A DNA stretch of 64,000 nt from Okapia johnstoni (lineage: Eukaryota; Chordata; Mammalia; Artiodactyla; Giraffidae): the NCBI GenBank assembly GCA_024291935.2, contig CM044315.1:78722385-78786384 (forward strand). The letters run 5' to 3'. The position numbers and the translations under genes are program-made. The notes below the pieces were generated by a model. It was not told the DNA's origin, made no database searches, and worked only from the letters and a program-made list of their open reading frames with translations. Below, piece after piece: positions 30,881 to 43,559 of the stretch; position 1 is the first letter of the stretch, and each line of letters begins with the position of its first letter.

Positions 30881-33200
30881 TACTTTCTTTTGTTTACTTT
30901 CTTATTAGATCTAGTGATGTTTTGTTCTTTTTGTAGCTTTTTGAGTTTTATTCTTATTTCAGTTTTTCCCAGTATTTATTATTTTCTAGTGTATACACTT
31001 AAGCTTTAAAGTTTCCTCTAAACTTGGCCATATCATAGGTTTTCAGTGTGCTCTCATCATTTCTAAATGGAGTTTGGTTTGATTTCATTTTGATATGAGA
31101 ATTATTTAAATGAAATTTTAAAATTTCTACATGGTGAATTTTCTTTTGGGTAATTGTTTGATATTTAATTTCTAATTTTAGTGCATCATGATCACAGAAA
31201 ATGGCTTATACGAAGTCTGTCTTTGGAGTATAATTTATTTTTTAAAATATTTATTTATTTGGCTACGTCAGCTCTTTCTTTTTAATTATTTCATGTATTT
31301 ATGTTTTTGGTTGCTCTGGCTCTGTTGCTGCCTGTGGGCTTTTTCTAGTTACGCCGAGCAGGGGCTACTCCTCTTTGTCGTGGTGCGCAGGCTTCTTACT
31401 GTGGTGGCTTCTCTTGTTGTGGCGCACGGGCTGTACGCACACGGCCTTCAGTAGTTGTGGCTTGAAGTCCCTAGGGCTCGTGGGCTCAGTAGTTGTGGTG
31501 CACAGGCTCAGTTGCTCCACAGAATGTGGAATCTTCCTGGACTAGGGATGAAACCCATGTTTCCTGCATTGGCAGGCAGATTCTTATCTACTGTACTGCC
31601 AGGGAAGTCCTGTATTGGGTCTTAATTGCATTATGCAGTACCTTTCATTGCAGTGCAGGGACTCTTGAGTTGTGGCACAAGAGCTCAGTAGTTGTGGTCT
31701 GCGGGGGCTTAGTTGATCCTCGGCTTGTGGAATCTTAGTTCTGAGACCAGGGATTGCACCTGAGTCCTCTGCATTGCAAGGCAGATTCTTTTTTTTTAGT
31801 GTATTCATTGCTGCAGGCAGACTTTCTCTAATTGCAGTGTGTGGGCTTCTCTTTGCAGTGGCTTCTCTTGTTTCCACTCAGGAACTCTAGAGCAGGTGGG
31901 CTCAGTAGTGGCAGCTTGCAAGGTCTGGAGCTCGGGCTCATTAGTTGTGGCACAAGGGCCTACCTGCCCTGTGTCATGTGGAATCTTCCTGGACCAGGGA
32001 GCAAACCCACGTGCCCTTGTGCAAGGTGAATTCTTAACCACTGGACCATCAAGGAAGCCTCTGGAATATAATTTAGATTTTGTTTTGGTATAGTACAAGG
32101 TCAGATTTTTTTGAATGCCACAGATATATTTGAAACAAATATGAATTTCTGTTTTGTTTGATTGCATAAAGTTCTGTGTACCTCTCTATTAAATTAAGCT
32201 TTTGTATTGTTATTCAAATGTTATATGACCTTATTTATTATAGTCTAATCTATTTCTTTGAAAAAAGTCTATTAATATTTCCTAATGTGTTTATAGATTC
32301 TCCTTGTGTTTCTGTCAGTGTGGTTATTTTGTTTATAGTCCATTTTGTGAAGTATATATTAATAGAAATTCATGATTATTATTGGATTGTACACTATAGA
32401 TAGATTGTATATTTTATAAATGCTAGTGTTCTATTTTTGTCCCACTTTATGCTGTTAGCTTTGATTTCTGCTTTATCTGATATCAATATTATGTACCTTC
32501 TTCCTCACTGTATGCATTTATCTGTTGTTTTGGTTATTATTTTCCCAGTATGTCTTTTTCCATCTCTGTTTTTATTCTGTCTGTGATAGTACATTTTTTA
32601 TGTGTGTCCTGTGAAATAGTTTTATATTTAATTTTTTTGATCCAAGATTAAATTTGCCTATAAAGAGACAGAGAAATTGTAATCTGTTTATATTTATTGT
32701 TATTACTTCTGTCTTTACACTGAATAAACTCTTAAGTGATAATTTAATCAGAATAGAATTTAGGACAGCATTTTCTTCAGCACTTTGAAATTATTCTTCC
32801 CTTTTTTCTTCTTTTTTTAATTCACCTCTGCTGTTGCTAAGTTAATTCTTAGTCTGGTTGTTACCCTTTTTAGTTAATCAGCCTTTCCTTTCTTTTTAGA
32901 ATTAATTTTTCTTCTTTGTTCAGTTTTGATTATGTTGGTCTCGGAGCTGATTTATTTTTATTTATTCTGCTTAGAATGTGGTTTATGCCTTCATTTTAAG
33001 AACTCCTGTGTCTTAAATTCTATAAAATTCTTAGACATTTTATCTTTTAAAATTCTGTTCTTTTCTTTGACCTCTTAAGGTCCCATTACATGCATATTGG
33101 ATTGTCTCATGCTGTCTTTCATGTCTCTTAATTTTTCTCTCGTGTTTTTATTTCTTTGCCTTTTTGTGCTAGTTTTTTAAGGGGGGAGTGTGGTGGTGAT
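30881..33200 (-). mobile_element. Old degraded L1 ORF2, reverse
   Basis: Reversed ORF2 landmarks survive: TTTAGTGCATCATGATCACA, CTTTGATTTCTGCTTTATCT and TTTTTCCATCTCTGTTTTTA. Frames are destroyed. A SINE cluster lies inside. Confidence 0.7.
31237..32060 (-). mobile_element. Cluster of three CHR-type SINEs, reverse
   Basis: Three same-strand copies lie end to end at about 31237-31612, 31613-31785 (partial) and 31786-32060. TGGAGTATAATTTA before and TGGAATATAATTTA after the cluster form one TSD around all three. The first arrival was therefore probably later hit in its tail by the others. Confidence 0.8.
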
Positions 33201-33319
33201 TTTCAGCCTATTTTCCTATTTACTTTCTTTTCATTTGGGGACTACTCTATTATTGAAACTGCCTTTGAGATTTTTTAATTTCAGTTGCTATGTTTTTCTT
33301 TTCTAGGCTTTCTCTTTTT

Positions 33320-33500
33320 TTGACTTTTTTCTTTTAGATTTTATTAAGCTACAGTTGGCATATAACAGTGTATTAATTTTCGGTGTACAATATGATTTCA
33401 TATGAATATATATTGTGAAATGATTACCATGATAGGTTTAGTTAACATCCATCACCTCATGTAGTTGCAGATTCTTTTTTTCCTGTTGATGAGAGTTTTG
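33320..33500 (-). mobile_element. L1 3' end, older subfamily
   Basis: TAAGCTACAGTTGGCATATA, TGTGAAATGATTACCATGAT and TCCATCACCTCATGTAGTTG are the reversed 3' UTR of an L1 subfamily unlike the young one at 34515. Confidence 0.7.
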
Positions 33501-33839
33501 TAGACTTTCTATTTGTTTTTCTTAAATGCACTTCTCTTTTGTTTCAAATATCCTGTTCCTGCTTTTCTTTGAACATCTAATTTTGTGTAATTTTAATTGA
33601 ATTTATTTAAAAAATCACATAGTGTAAACTTAAAAGGTATAAAAGGTTATTCAGTGAAAAATCATTTGCTTTTTTCTGCCCCTCAGTTTTCTTCTCTCTA
33701 GGTAACTGGTATTCAGTGCTTTCTTATGTGTCCTTCTAGAGGTATTTTGTACTTATGTAAGCAAATACATGTATGTCTGTATGTGTATGTGTGTGTGCAT
33801 GTTTATATATCAATTATCTGTTGTTTACCTACTTAGTTA

Positions 33840-33960
33840 CCTACTCCATGGTAGAAGTAGTGTAAGTTCTATGAGGGCAGGTTTCTTTTTTAAATCTCTT
33901 TTTATCTCTGTACTGCTGTATCCTTAATGCTTAGAATTCTACATGGCATATAGTACTCAT
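33840..33960 (+). mobile_element. L2 3' end fragment
   Basis: GTAAGTTCTATGAGGGCAGG, CTCTGTACTGCTGTATCC and GGCATATAGTACTCATTC match the L2 3' end. Confidence 0.65.
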
Positions 33961-34514
33961 TCTGCTACAAGTATCTGGTTTTGTAGAACTTCTTTTTATG
34001 TGTGCTATGAATTATATTTTCTAAAATTGTAGTGCTTTTTAAGCTAGTTTTTCACAATTTTTGCAATGTAGAAATAGTTGTTTGTTTTTTATTGTCTTCT
34101 GTTTCTTTTTTTGTTTGTTTGTTTCTTTTATTATTTAAAAAGCTCTCTCTACTCCTGTGTTATAAATAGCATTATAATTTCTTTCTTATCACTTTTATGG
34201 TATTACTACTTATGTTTAAATATTTGACCTATCTGGAATTTGTTTTTTAAGATGTCTACTCAGTTGTACCAGCAACCTTTAATGTATATTTAATATTTTT
34301 CTCACTGATTGAAAGTGTCACCTTTATTCTATCCTGAAATTTCCTCAGTATGTATTTTGGTGTCTTTCTAGACTTTATTTTATTGCATTGGCCTGTCTAC
34401 CATAATACACTGTTATAATAATTTAATCATTTCAACTTTATTTTAATATCTGGTTAGTCTAGTCTTCTTCATCATTATTATTCCTCTTCAGAATTTTCTT
34501 GGCATTTCTTCTTT

Positions 34515-34591
34515 TTTTTTTTTTTAATAAATTTATTTATTTTAGTTGGAGGCTAATTACTTTACAATATTGTAGTAGTTTTTGCCATACA
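34515..34591 (-). mobile_element. Very short young L1 insertion
   Basis: About 77 bp of reversed L1 3' UTR (GGCTAATTACTTTACAATAT, GCCATACA) plus poly(T). It has a perfect 16-bp TSD TTGGCATTTCTTCTTT at 34499-34514 and 34592-34607. It is the same subfamily as the L1 at 17031-17442. Confidence 0.93.
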
Positions 34592-35486
34592 TTGGCATTT
34601 CTTCTTTATTTTTATTGTGAGTTTTAAAATGAGTTTGCCGATTTCTAAAAATATCCTATTACCCTTTTATTGAGATTTGAGTAAATTTATAGATTAATTT
34701 AGAGAATTATTATCTTTATCATAGTGAGTCTTTTTATATAAGCATATGGCATACCTTTTCATCTGTTCAAGTATTTTGTGTCCCTTTCTAGACATTAAAT
34801 TTTTTTGAAAAATTCCACATTTCTGATGTTGGATATTCATTTTTTTTTTGTTGCAATTGTAAATGTCAGTTGCACTTCTGTTATATCTTTTGTTTGTTGT
34901 TTGCTTGTGAAGATTACTAATTTTTACACATTAGTCTTTGATGCATCCAGTGTGCTGAGTTTTTTTTAATGTTTGCTATATATTTTCAGTTGATTCACTT
35001 TGATTTTCCAGGTATATAGTCATATCTGTGAATGATGATAAATTTATTTCCCATTTTTATCTCACTTTTTCTCAATAAACAGTATTGACTAATAGTTCCT
35101 CAAGTGTTAAATAATAGTGGTATTTGACATCTTTGTCTTTGTTCCTGACTTTAATGGGAATACCTGTAGTGTTTCCTAATTAAACATGATACGATTTGGG
35201 GGCTGAAGTAGATAAATCTTTTTCTATTTGATCTTCAAAATTGTAATAAAAAAACTTCCTATTTTGTTAAGAACTATTTTTATACAGTATGGATGTTGAC
35301 TTTTACTGTATGTCTTTTCAAAATCTCTAGCATGACGGTTAATTTTATATGTTGACTTAACTGGACCAGATGGTGCCTAGATATTTGGTCAGATTTTATT
35401 CTGAGTATGTCTGTGAGAGTACATTTTGAATAAGATTATCATTTGAATCAGTAGACTGAGGAAAACAAATTGCCTTCCCTAATGTG

Positions 35487-35664
35487 GACGTTAGTCACTC
35501 AGTCATGTCCAACTCTTTACGACCCCATGAACTGTGTAGCCTGCCGACTCTCCAGGCGAGAAAACTGGAGTGGGTTGCCATTCCCCTCTCCAGGGGATCT
35601 TCCTGACACAGAGATTGAACGCTGGTCTACTGCATTGCAGGCAGATTCTTTACCAACTGAGCAA
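35487..35664 (-). mobile_element. Bov-tA SINE in the LTR, reverse
   Basis: It runs from GTTAGTCACTCAGTCATGTC to TTCTTTACCAACTGAGC. A small deletion shortens the ACTGTGTAGCCTGCC part. Confidence 0.9.
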
Positions 35665-35815
35665 TCATTTAAAGGCCCAAAATGAACTAAAAGGTGACCT
35701 TCCTGTGATAAGAGGGGATTCCTACCTGACTACTTTAGGTGGGATATCTGTATTTCCCTGCCTTTGGATTGAAACTGAAATACTGCCTCTTCGTAGGCCT
35801 TGGGCCTGCCATCTT

Positions 35816-38144
35816 CACTCATCTCACATGCTGGTAAAGTAATGCTCAAAATTCACCAAGCCAGGCTTCAACAGTATGTGAACGGTGAACTTCCAGATGT
35901 TCAAGCTGGATTTAGAAAAGGCAGAGGAACAAGAGATCAAATTGCCAACATCTGTTAGATCATTGAAAAAGCAAGAGAGTTCCAGAAAAACATCTACTTG
36001 TGCTTTATTGATTATGCCAAAGCTTTTGACGTTCATTCTTGCCATCTTCTGTCTGACCACTTCAATTTGCCTTGATTCATGGACCTAACATTTCAGGTTC
36101 CTATGCAATGTTGCTCTTTACAGCATCAAATCTTGCTTCTATCACCAGTCACATCCAGAACTGGGTGTTGTTTTTGCTCTGGCTCCATCCCTTCATTTTT
36201 TCTGGAGTTGTTTCTCCTCTAATCTCTTGTAGCATATTGGAAATGCAAAAAGAAATGCAAAATGGCTGTCTGAGGAAGCCTTACAAATAGCTGTGAAAAG
36301 AAGAGAAGCAAAGGAGTAAAGGAAAGATATACGCATCTGAATGCAGAGTTCCAAAGAATAGCAAGGAGAGATAAGAAAGCCTTCCCCAGCGATCAGTGCA
36401 AAGAAATAGAGGAAAACAATAGAATGAGAAAGACTAGAGATCTCTTCAAGAAAGTCAGAGATACCAAGGGAACATTTCATGCAAAGATGGGCTCAATAAA
36501 GGACAGAAATGGTATAGACCTAACAGAAGCAGAAGATATTAAGAAGAGGTGGCCAGAATACACAGAACTGTACAAAAAAGATCTTCAAGACCCAGATGAT
36601 CACGATGGTGTGATCACTCACCTAGAGCCAGACATCCTGGAATGTGAAGTCAAGTGGGCCTTAGGAAGCATCACTACGAACAAAGCAAGTGGAGGTGATG
36701 GAATTACAGTTGAGCTATTTCAAATCCTAAAAGATGATGTTGTGAAAGTGCTGCACTCAATATGTCAGCAAATTTGGAAAACTCGGCAGTGGCCACAGGA
36801 CTGGAAAAGGTCAGTTTTCATTCCAATCCCAAAGAAAGACAATGCCAAAGAATGCTCAAACTACCGCACAATTGCACTCATCTCACACGCTAGTAAAGTA
36901 ATGCTCAAAATTCTTCAAGCCAGGCTTCAGCAATATGTGAACCGTGAACTTCCAGGTGTTCAAGCTGGTTTTAGAAAAGGCAGAGGAACCAGAGATCAAA
37001 TTGCCAACATCCGCTGGGTCACCGAAAACGCAAGAGAGATCCAGAAAAACATCTATTTCTGCTTTGTTCACTATGCCAAACCCTTTGACTGCGTGGATCA
37101 CAATAAACTGGAAAATTCTGAAGGAGATGGGAATACCCGACCACCTGACCTGCCTCTTGAGAAACCTGTATGCAGGTCAGGAAGCAACAGTTAGAACTGC
37201 ACATGCAACAACAGACTGGTTCCAAATAGGAAAAGGAGTATGTCAAGAATGTAAATTGTCAACGCTGCTTATTTAACTTATATGCAGAATATATCATGAG
37301 AAACACTGGGCTGGAAGAAGCACACGCTGGGGCCAAGATTGCCGGGAGAAATATGAATAACCTCAGATATGCAGATGACACCACCCTTATGGCAGAAAGC
37401 AAAGAAAAACTAAAGAGCCTCTTGATGAAAGTGAAAGAGGAGAGTGAAAAAGTTGGCTTAAAGCTCAACATTCAGAAAACTAAGATCATGGCATCTGGTC
37501 CCATCACTTCATGGCAAATAGATGGGCAAACAGTGGAAATAGTGGCTGACTTTATATTTCTGGGTCCCAAATCACTGCAGATGGTGATTGCAGCCATGAA
37601 ATTAAAAGACGCTTACTCCCTGGAAGGAAAGTTATGACCAACCTAGACAGCATATTAAAAAGCAGAGACATTACTTTGCCAACAAAGGTCCGTCTAGTCA
37701 AGGCTGTGGTTTTTCCAGTAGTCATGTATGTATGTGAGAGACTATAAAGAAAGCTGAGCACTGAAGAATGGATGCTTTTGAACTGTGGTATTGGAGAAGA
37801 CTCTTGAGAGTCCCTTGGACTGCAAGGAGATCCAGCCAGTCCATCCTAAAGGAGATCAGTGCTGGGTTCTTACTGGAAGGTCTGATGTTGAAGCTGAAAC
37901 TCCAGTACTTTGACCACCTGACGCAAAGAGCTGACTCATTTGAAAAGACCCTGATACTGGGAAAGATTGAGGGCAGGAGAAGAAGGGGACGACAGAGAAT
38001 GAGATGGTTGGATGGCATCATCAACTCAATGGACATGGGTTTGGGTGAACTCTGGGAGTTGGTGATGGACAGGGAGGCCTGGCATGCTGTAGTCCATGGG
38101 GTCACAAAGAGTTGGACACAACTGAGCGACTGAACTGAACTGAA
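35816..38144 (+). mobile_element. Chimeric three-segment BovB insertion
   Basis: Segment 1 (35816-36030, +) is mid-RT sequence. Segment 2 (36031-36239, -) is the BovB 5' region reversed. Segment 3 (36240-38144, +) runs from before the RT domain to the 3' end, with an open stretch at 36424-37194 and RT motif YADDTTLMAE at 37296-37637. A single 10-bp duplication CTGCCATCTT (35806-35815 and 38145-38154) surrounds the whole. Segment 1 repeats a part also present in segment 3, but with several base differences. Confidence 0.9.
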
Positions 38145-38811
38145 CTGCCATCTTTTGGACTGGAACTTATACCATTGGCTCTTCTGGTTCTTAGGGCTTC
38201 AGACTCAGACAGAAATTACACCATTGGCTTTCCTGGGTCTCCGTGTTACCAACTGCAGATCTTGGAGCTTTTTAGGCTCTATAACTGTGTGAGCCAATTC
38301 CTTGTGATAAATCTTTTTGTCTCTGTATATATCCTGTTGTTTCTGTTTCTCTGAAGAACTGTAATACATATGATGATGCATGTATTTTTCTCTTTTGCTG
38401 TCAGTAAAGTGAATTATATTAGTAAGTAGTCTAATAGTAAACTATCTTTGCATTCCTGGTATATTATTCTTTAATGAGCTGCTAACTTCTTTTTGCTGGG
38501 ATGTTTATATACCAATATTTATGAGAATAGTCTGTGTTTTTCTCTTTCATGCTTCTGTTTTTAGGTTTTGTTAGGAATGTTATGCTTGGTTCATAAAAAT
38601 AATTTGGAAGTTTTTTCCCCTATGCTTTGGAAGAATTGAAATATTATTGAAATAATTTACTCCTTGAATATTTGTTTGTATTCCTCTGTCAAATCTTGGC
38701 CAAGTACTTTGAAAAATTTTTCTATCCTTCTAGTTTAACTGATCTGTATAAATTTTTGTTTCTTTTAAGTCAATTGCAGTAATTATATTTTGCTAGAAAA
38801 TTATTGTTTAT

Positions 38812-39122
38812 ATTTCCCTGCTGGTCCAGTGGTTAAGAATCTGCCTGCTAATGTAGGGGACACAGGTTTGATCCCTGATCTGGGAATATCCCACATGCCG
38901 CAGAGCAACTAAGCCCGTGCATCACAACCACTCAGCCCACATGCTGCAACTGCTAAAGCCTGCGCCCCAAGAGCTCACGGTGCACAACAAGAGGAGCCAC
39001 CGCAATGAGATGCCTGTGCATTGCAATGAAGAGTAGCCCTGCTTGCTGCAGCTGAAGAAAGCCTGTGCACAACAATGAAGACCCAGTGCAACCAAAAATA
39101 AATAAATAAAAATTTGAAAAAA
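38812..39122 (+). mobile_element. Long CHR-type SINE
   Basis: Forward head TTTCCCTGCTGGTCCAGTGG, body with GCAACTAAGCCCGTGC-type units, and tail AAATAAATAAATAAAAATTT. Confidence 0.9.
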
Positions 39123-39614
39123 GAGAATGTTGTTATTATAGGTTTTCTAGTAGATTTGCATAGAGATGAGTAAATTTTGAGCATTAAACTTTTTTGTTTG
39201 TTTTTAGTCCGTTTCAGTTTAGTTGCAAGTCTTAGGCAGTGGATATCTTACTATTTGGTCTTTTGACCTGCTGGTATTTCATTTTTTCTGTGATTTATAA
39301 TTTTATTTTGAGAGCCTATATTCAGGAAGATAGGTTTTACCTTGCAGTTTTCTAGGTTGTGGATGTGTTTTAATATACAAGTCTGACATTGCTTCTGCCG
39401 GATTCGTTTAGGTTCTGGATCTGAACCTAAAGGATTTATTTTAATTTCTTGGGTCAGGCTTCTGTATACTGGTATAGTACAAATCTCAATCCTGAGCCTG
39501 ATTTCATAGTTGGCTCTTTTTCCTCATTTAAGGCAATAGGGTCCAGCATTATCCCACTGTGAATGCCTGTTACTAAATAGGAGAAAGCTTGTTAATTGAG
39601 GAAAGCTAGTTAAA

Positions 39615-40225
39615 AGGGGGAAAAGTGGAAGCAGTGACAGATTTTGTTTTCTTGAATTCCAGTATTTCTGTGAACAGTGACTGCAGCCATGAAATTAAAA
39701 GATACTGCTCCTTGGAGGGAAAGCTATGACAAACTTAGCATATTAGAAAGCATGTTGCCTATGAAAGTCTGTATAGTCAAAGCTATGGTTTTTCCAGTAG
39801 TCATGTATGGATGTGTGAGTTGGACTACTAAAAAGGCTGAACTTGGAACAATTGATGCTTTCAAATTGTGGTGCTATAGAGGACTCTTGAGAGTGGCCTG
39901 CACTGCAAGAAGATCAAACCAGTCAATCTTAAAGGAAATCAACCCTGAATATCCATTGGAAGAACTGATGCTGAAGCCCCAATACTTTGGCCCCCTGATG
40001 CCAGCTGAGTCAACTCATTGGAAAAGACCCTGATGCTGGGAAAGATTGAAGGCCAAAGGAGAAGGCAGTGGCAGAGGATGAGTTAGTTAGATAGCATCAT
40101 AGACTCAATGGACATAAATTTGAACAAACACTGGGAGGTAGTGGAGGACAGAGGACCTTGCTGTGCTGCAGTCCATGGGGTCACAAAGAGTCACACACGA
40201 TTTAGCAACTGAACAGCAACAACAA
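39615..40225 (+). mobile_element. BovB 3' end, plus strand
   Basis: The ORF2 C-terminus is readable in pieces (KVCIVKAMVFPVVMYGC at 39677-40033) and the end is TTTAGCAACTGAACAGCAAC. It is older and more diverged than most copies here. Confidence 0.9.
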
Positions 40226-40591
40226 AAATTAATCGTATTTTATGGTATTTTAGAAAGTTATTAGTTTAATTTTATGATGAAAACATCATTGGGAAAGAGG
40301 AATAAATATCTTTATTTTTTCTCACATGTAGTATTCTGATACAGGGTTTGGCAAATTGTAGTCTTTGGACCAATCTTGCCTGCCTCTTGCATTGGTAAAT
40401 AAGTTTTATTGGAACACATCTACACTTATTTGGTAATGTATGTTCTATGGCTGCTTTTGTGCTAAAGTGACAGAGTTGAGTAGTTACAACAGGGACCATA
40501 TAACTTCAGAGCCCAAGATATTTATTATCTGTCCCTTTACAGAAAAAGTTTTCCAACGTATAGTCTAATAGCTGTGTAGTGCACAGCTAGG
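40226..40591. other. No clear feature
   Basis: AT-rich stretch; 40340-40560 (CAGGGTTTGGCAAATTGTAG, CTATGGCTGCTTTTGTGCTA) resembles an old DNA-transposon fossil such as the MER5/Charlie group, but I do not assign it. Confidence 0.4.
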
Positions 40592-40606
40592 TGATGGCTA
40601 GTTTTT

Positions 40607-41219
<613 letters not shown>

Positions 41220-41228
41220 CTAGTTTTT

Positions 41229-41435
41229 ATCTTTGATTACAAAGTACAAATGATTACAGAGCTTTAAAGGTCAAGTTAAATAAAAAATGTATCAGTAGCA
41301 ATAAAAGAAAATATTTAACTTCTGGTGTGGGAGGTACAAATTATGCAGGTAGCTTAAGGACTTTTAGTTGCCTTAGATAGCAGAAGAAAACTGGCTGATG
41401 GATGACTTCATATTAAAGAATGTGAACTTTATGGG
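41229..41435. other. No recognised feature
   Basis: Short AT-rich intron. Confidence 0.4.
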
Positions 41436-41560
41436 TTTTTTTTGGGGGGGGCTGCACCACGTGGCATGTGGGATCTTAGTTTCCTGACGAGGGATCAAGC
41501 CTGTGCCCCCTGCAGCAGAAGCGTGGAGCCCTAACCACTGGACCTCCAAGGAAGTCCCAA
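41436..41560 (-). mobile_element. CHR-type SINE, reverse
   Basis: GGCATGTGGGATCTTAGTTT, ACGAGGGATCAAGCCTGTGC and AACCACTGGACCTCCAAGG. AAGAATGTG recurs on both sides as a likely TSD. Confidence 0.9.
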
Positions 41561-41832
41561 GAATGTGGATCTATGCAGCTTATTTATATTCCTTTAAAAT
41601 AGTTCAGTTTTAGGATTTAGGACCCTCTGATCATTCATCCTTAAGAATAGATTTTAGTTATATTAATCTGTTCAATTTAGTTCTGAAGCCTGTCTTTAGA
41701 TAAGTAACAAAGACTACTAGGCTATATTTTATGAAGGATAGAAAGCCATGACTATCAAACCTTATGGTATTTATTGTATACTTTGTGGATCAGTAGCCCC
41801 ATGAATTACAATTAGATAATTTGTCATTTTCC

Positions 41833-41940
41833 TTATTTTTGGCCACAACATGTGGCATGTGGAATTTTCCCCAACCAAGGATTGAACCCAGGCCCACTGC
41901 ATTGGAAGTGTGGATGCCACTGGGCCACCAGGGAAATCCA
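41833..41940 (-). mobile_element. CHR-type SINE, reverse
   Basis: TTTTTGGCCACAACATGTGG through CAAGGATTGAACCCAGGCCC to GGGCCACCAGGGAAATCC. Confidence 0.88.
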
Positions 41941-41967
41941 GAAATAATTAAGACTGATGAACTAGGG

Positions 41968-42169
41968 CAGTTCTCAACTGGGGTCAGTTTTGCCTTCCTA
42001 AGGGATATTTAGCAATGTCTGGAGATATTGTCACAACTGGGCAGGGGTGCTACTGGCATCTAGTGGGTAGAGGATACCACTAACAGTTCTACAATGCACA
42101 GGATAGCCGTCCACCACCAAAAATTGTCTGGCCCAAAATGTTAATAGTGCTGAGGTTATAAAGCCCCTG
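41968..42169 (-). mobile_element. MER20 (hAT-Charlie) fossil, reverse
   Basis: CAGTTCTCAACTGGGGTCAG, TGTCTGGAGATATTGTCACA, CTACTGGCATCTAGTGGGTA and ACAATGCACAGGATAGCC follow the reversed MER20 consensus. It is the second MER20 in the window (the other is at 13216). Confidence 0.88.
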
Positions 42170-42805
42170 ACCTAAAAGCACTAGAAAAGATATAATATAT
42201 AAAACATCTGTTTCTGAGATTAGAAGAAATACCCTTTTAGAAGCAAAATAGGTTGGGTTTACACTTATAACCAGTTGTGAGCTTCAGCGAGTTCCTTTGA
42301 CTGTTAATCTTCTTGTTTTAAAAATGCTATAAAACAAATTAATTTCAGTTGTTTCTAAGAAAATGACTTAGATATTTTGTATGTTAGTGAAATCTATTTA
42401 GGGAAGAACTGAGGTATGTGTAAATAGAGGTGACATGAGTATTTGTATGTACATTTGTAAAGAGTAAAGAGTGTAAAACCATATGGCACAATGGCCCCAG
42501 TCTCTCACCTCTGGTAAGTGGAAAATCTATTCAGCTCCAGTGTAGCCGTGGCTGACAACCTGTTCAGTTTCACATTAAGAGTGTTTCTGTTGGGCTACGG
42601 TAGAAGGCTCTTAATTTCTTCTTATACTAGTCCTTGTTTTGTTTGGAAATATAATTGGAAGGAGGATTTGTAGGCTGATGACTTTTCCAGTCTCTTGAGA
42701 TAACTAAAGTACCCCCATGAGATAATTCTGTATTTTAGTGTGTATTGAGAAACCTATAAAACCTGGAATCCTATTCCAGAACAAAGTATCAGGGTACTTT
42801 TTTTT
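42170..42805. other. No recognised feature
   Basis: Intronic sequence without a family I can name. Confidence 0.45.
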
Positions 42806-42809
42806 TCTT

Positions 42810-43558
42810 TTTAATAAGCACTTTACTAAGAAATAGTTCAGGTAATATAAAATTCTCCTTTTAAAAATACATAATTCAGTGGGTTTTAGTATATTTACAT
42901 GGCTGTACATCTCTCACCATTAATTTAAAAATATTTTTATCATTCTAAACAGAAATTCTGTTCTTATTAATAGTCACTGTCCATTCCTTCCCTCCCCCAT
43001 CTCCAGGCAAACACTATTCTACTTCATGTCTCTGTAGACTTGCCTATTCTGGATGTTTCATATAAATGAAATCATACAATATGTGACTTTTATGACTGAC
43101 TTCTTTTACTTAGCATAGTGTTTTCAGCATTGATCCATGTTATAGTATGTATTAACATTTCATTCCTTTTTATCGCCCAATAATGTTCCAGTGTATGGAA
43201 TACCACATTTTGTTTATATAGTCATTTGTTGATAGACATTAGGATTGTTTCCCTCTTTTGGCTATTGTGAATAGTGCAGCTATGAACATTTGTATACAAG
43301 TATTTGTTTGAGTACTTGTTTTTAATTCTTTTGCTGTATATCTAGAAGTGGAATTTCTGGGTCATATAGTAATTTCATTTTATTTTTTGAGGTACTGAGG
43401 TTCTCCACAGTGGCTGTTTCATTTTACATGCCTGCAAGCAATGTGTAAGGGTTCCAGTTTCTCTACATCTCATCAACACTTACTATTCTCTTTATTATTT
43501 TTAAATTTTTTATTATTACAACCATCCTAGTGGATTTGAAGTAGTATCTCATGAGCTT
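42810..43558 (-). mobile_element. Old L1 3' region, reverse
   Basis: CACTGTCCATTCCTTCCCTC, CTTGCCTATTCTGGATGTTT, GGCTATTGTGAATAGTGCAG and TTCTCCACAGTGGCTG read as reversed old L1. Confidence 0.8.
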
Positions 43559-43559
43559 T

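Larger units (their letters stand above)
35333..38368 (+). mobile_element. Solo ERVL-type LTR (MLT2-like), twice interrupted
   Basis: The left end TGACGGTTAATTTTATATG and the right end CTCTGAAGAACTGTAATACA frame an old LTR. Internal landmarks are GAATCAGTAGACTGAGGAAA and GTGTGAGCCAATTCCTTGTG. Without the Bov-tA (35487-35664) and BovB (35816-38144), about 530 bp of LTR remains. There is no internal retroviral coding sequence. Confidence 0.75.
34040..39560 (-). mobile_element. Old L1 ORF2 tract, heavily interrupted
   Basis: Pieces at 34040-35330 and 38375-39560 show worn reversed ORF2 (TTTGCATTCCTGGTATATTA, GAGTTTGCCGATTTCTAAAA). The LTR, BovB, CHR and young L1 entries within this span are listed separately. 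Confidence 0.6.

Noticed and set aside
36424..37194. A 256-residue open frame with reverse-transcriptase homology
   Set aside because: It is the longest surviving ORF2 stretch of a rearranged BovB copy. It lacks the endonuclease and the catalytic YADD part in the same frame, so it is not a host gene.
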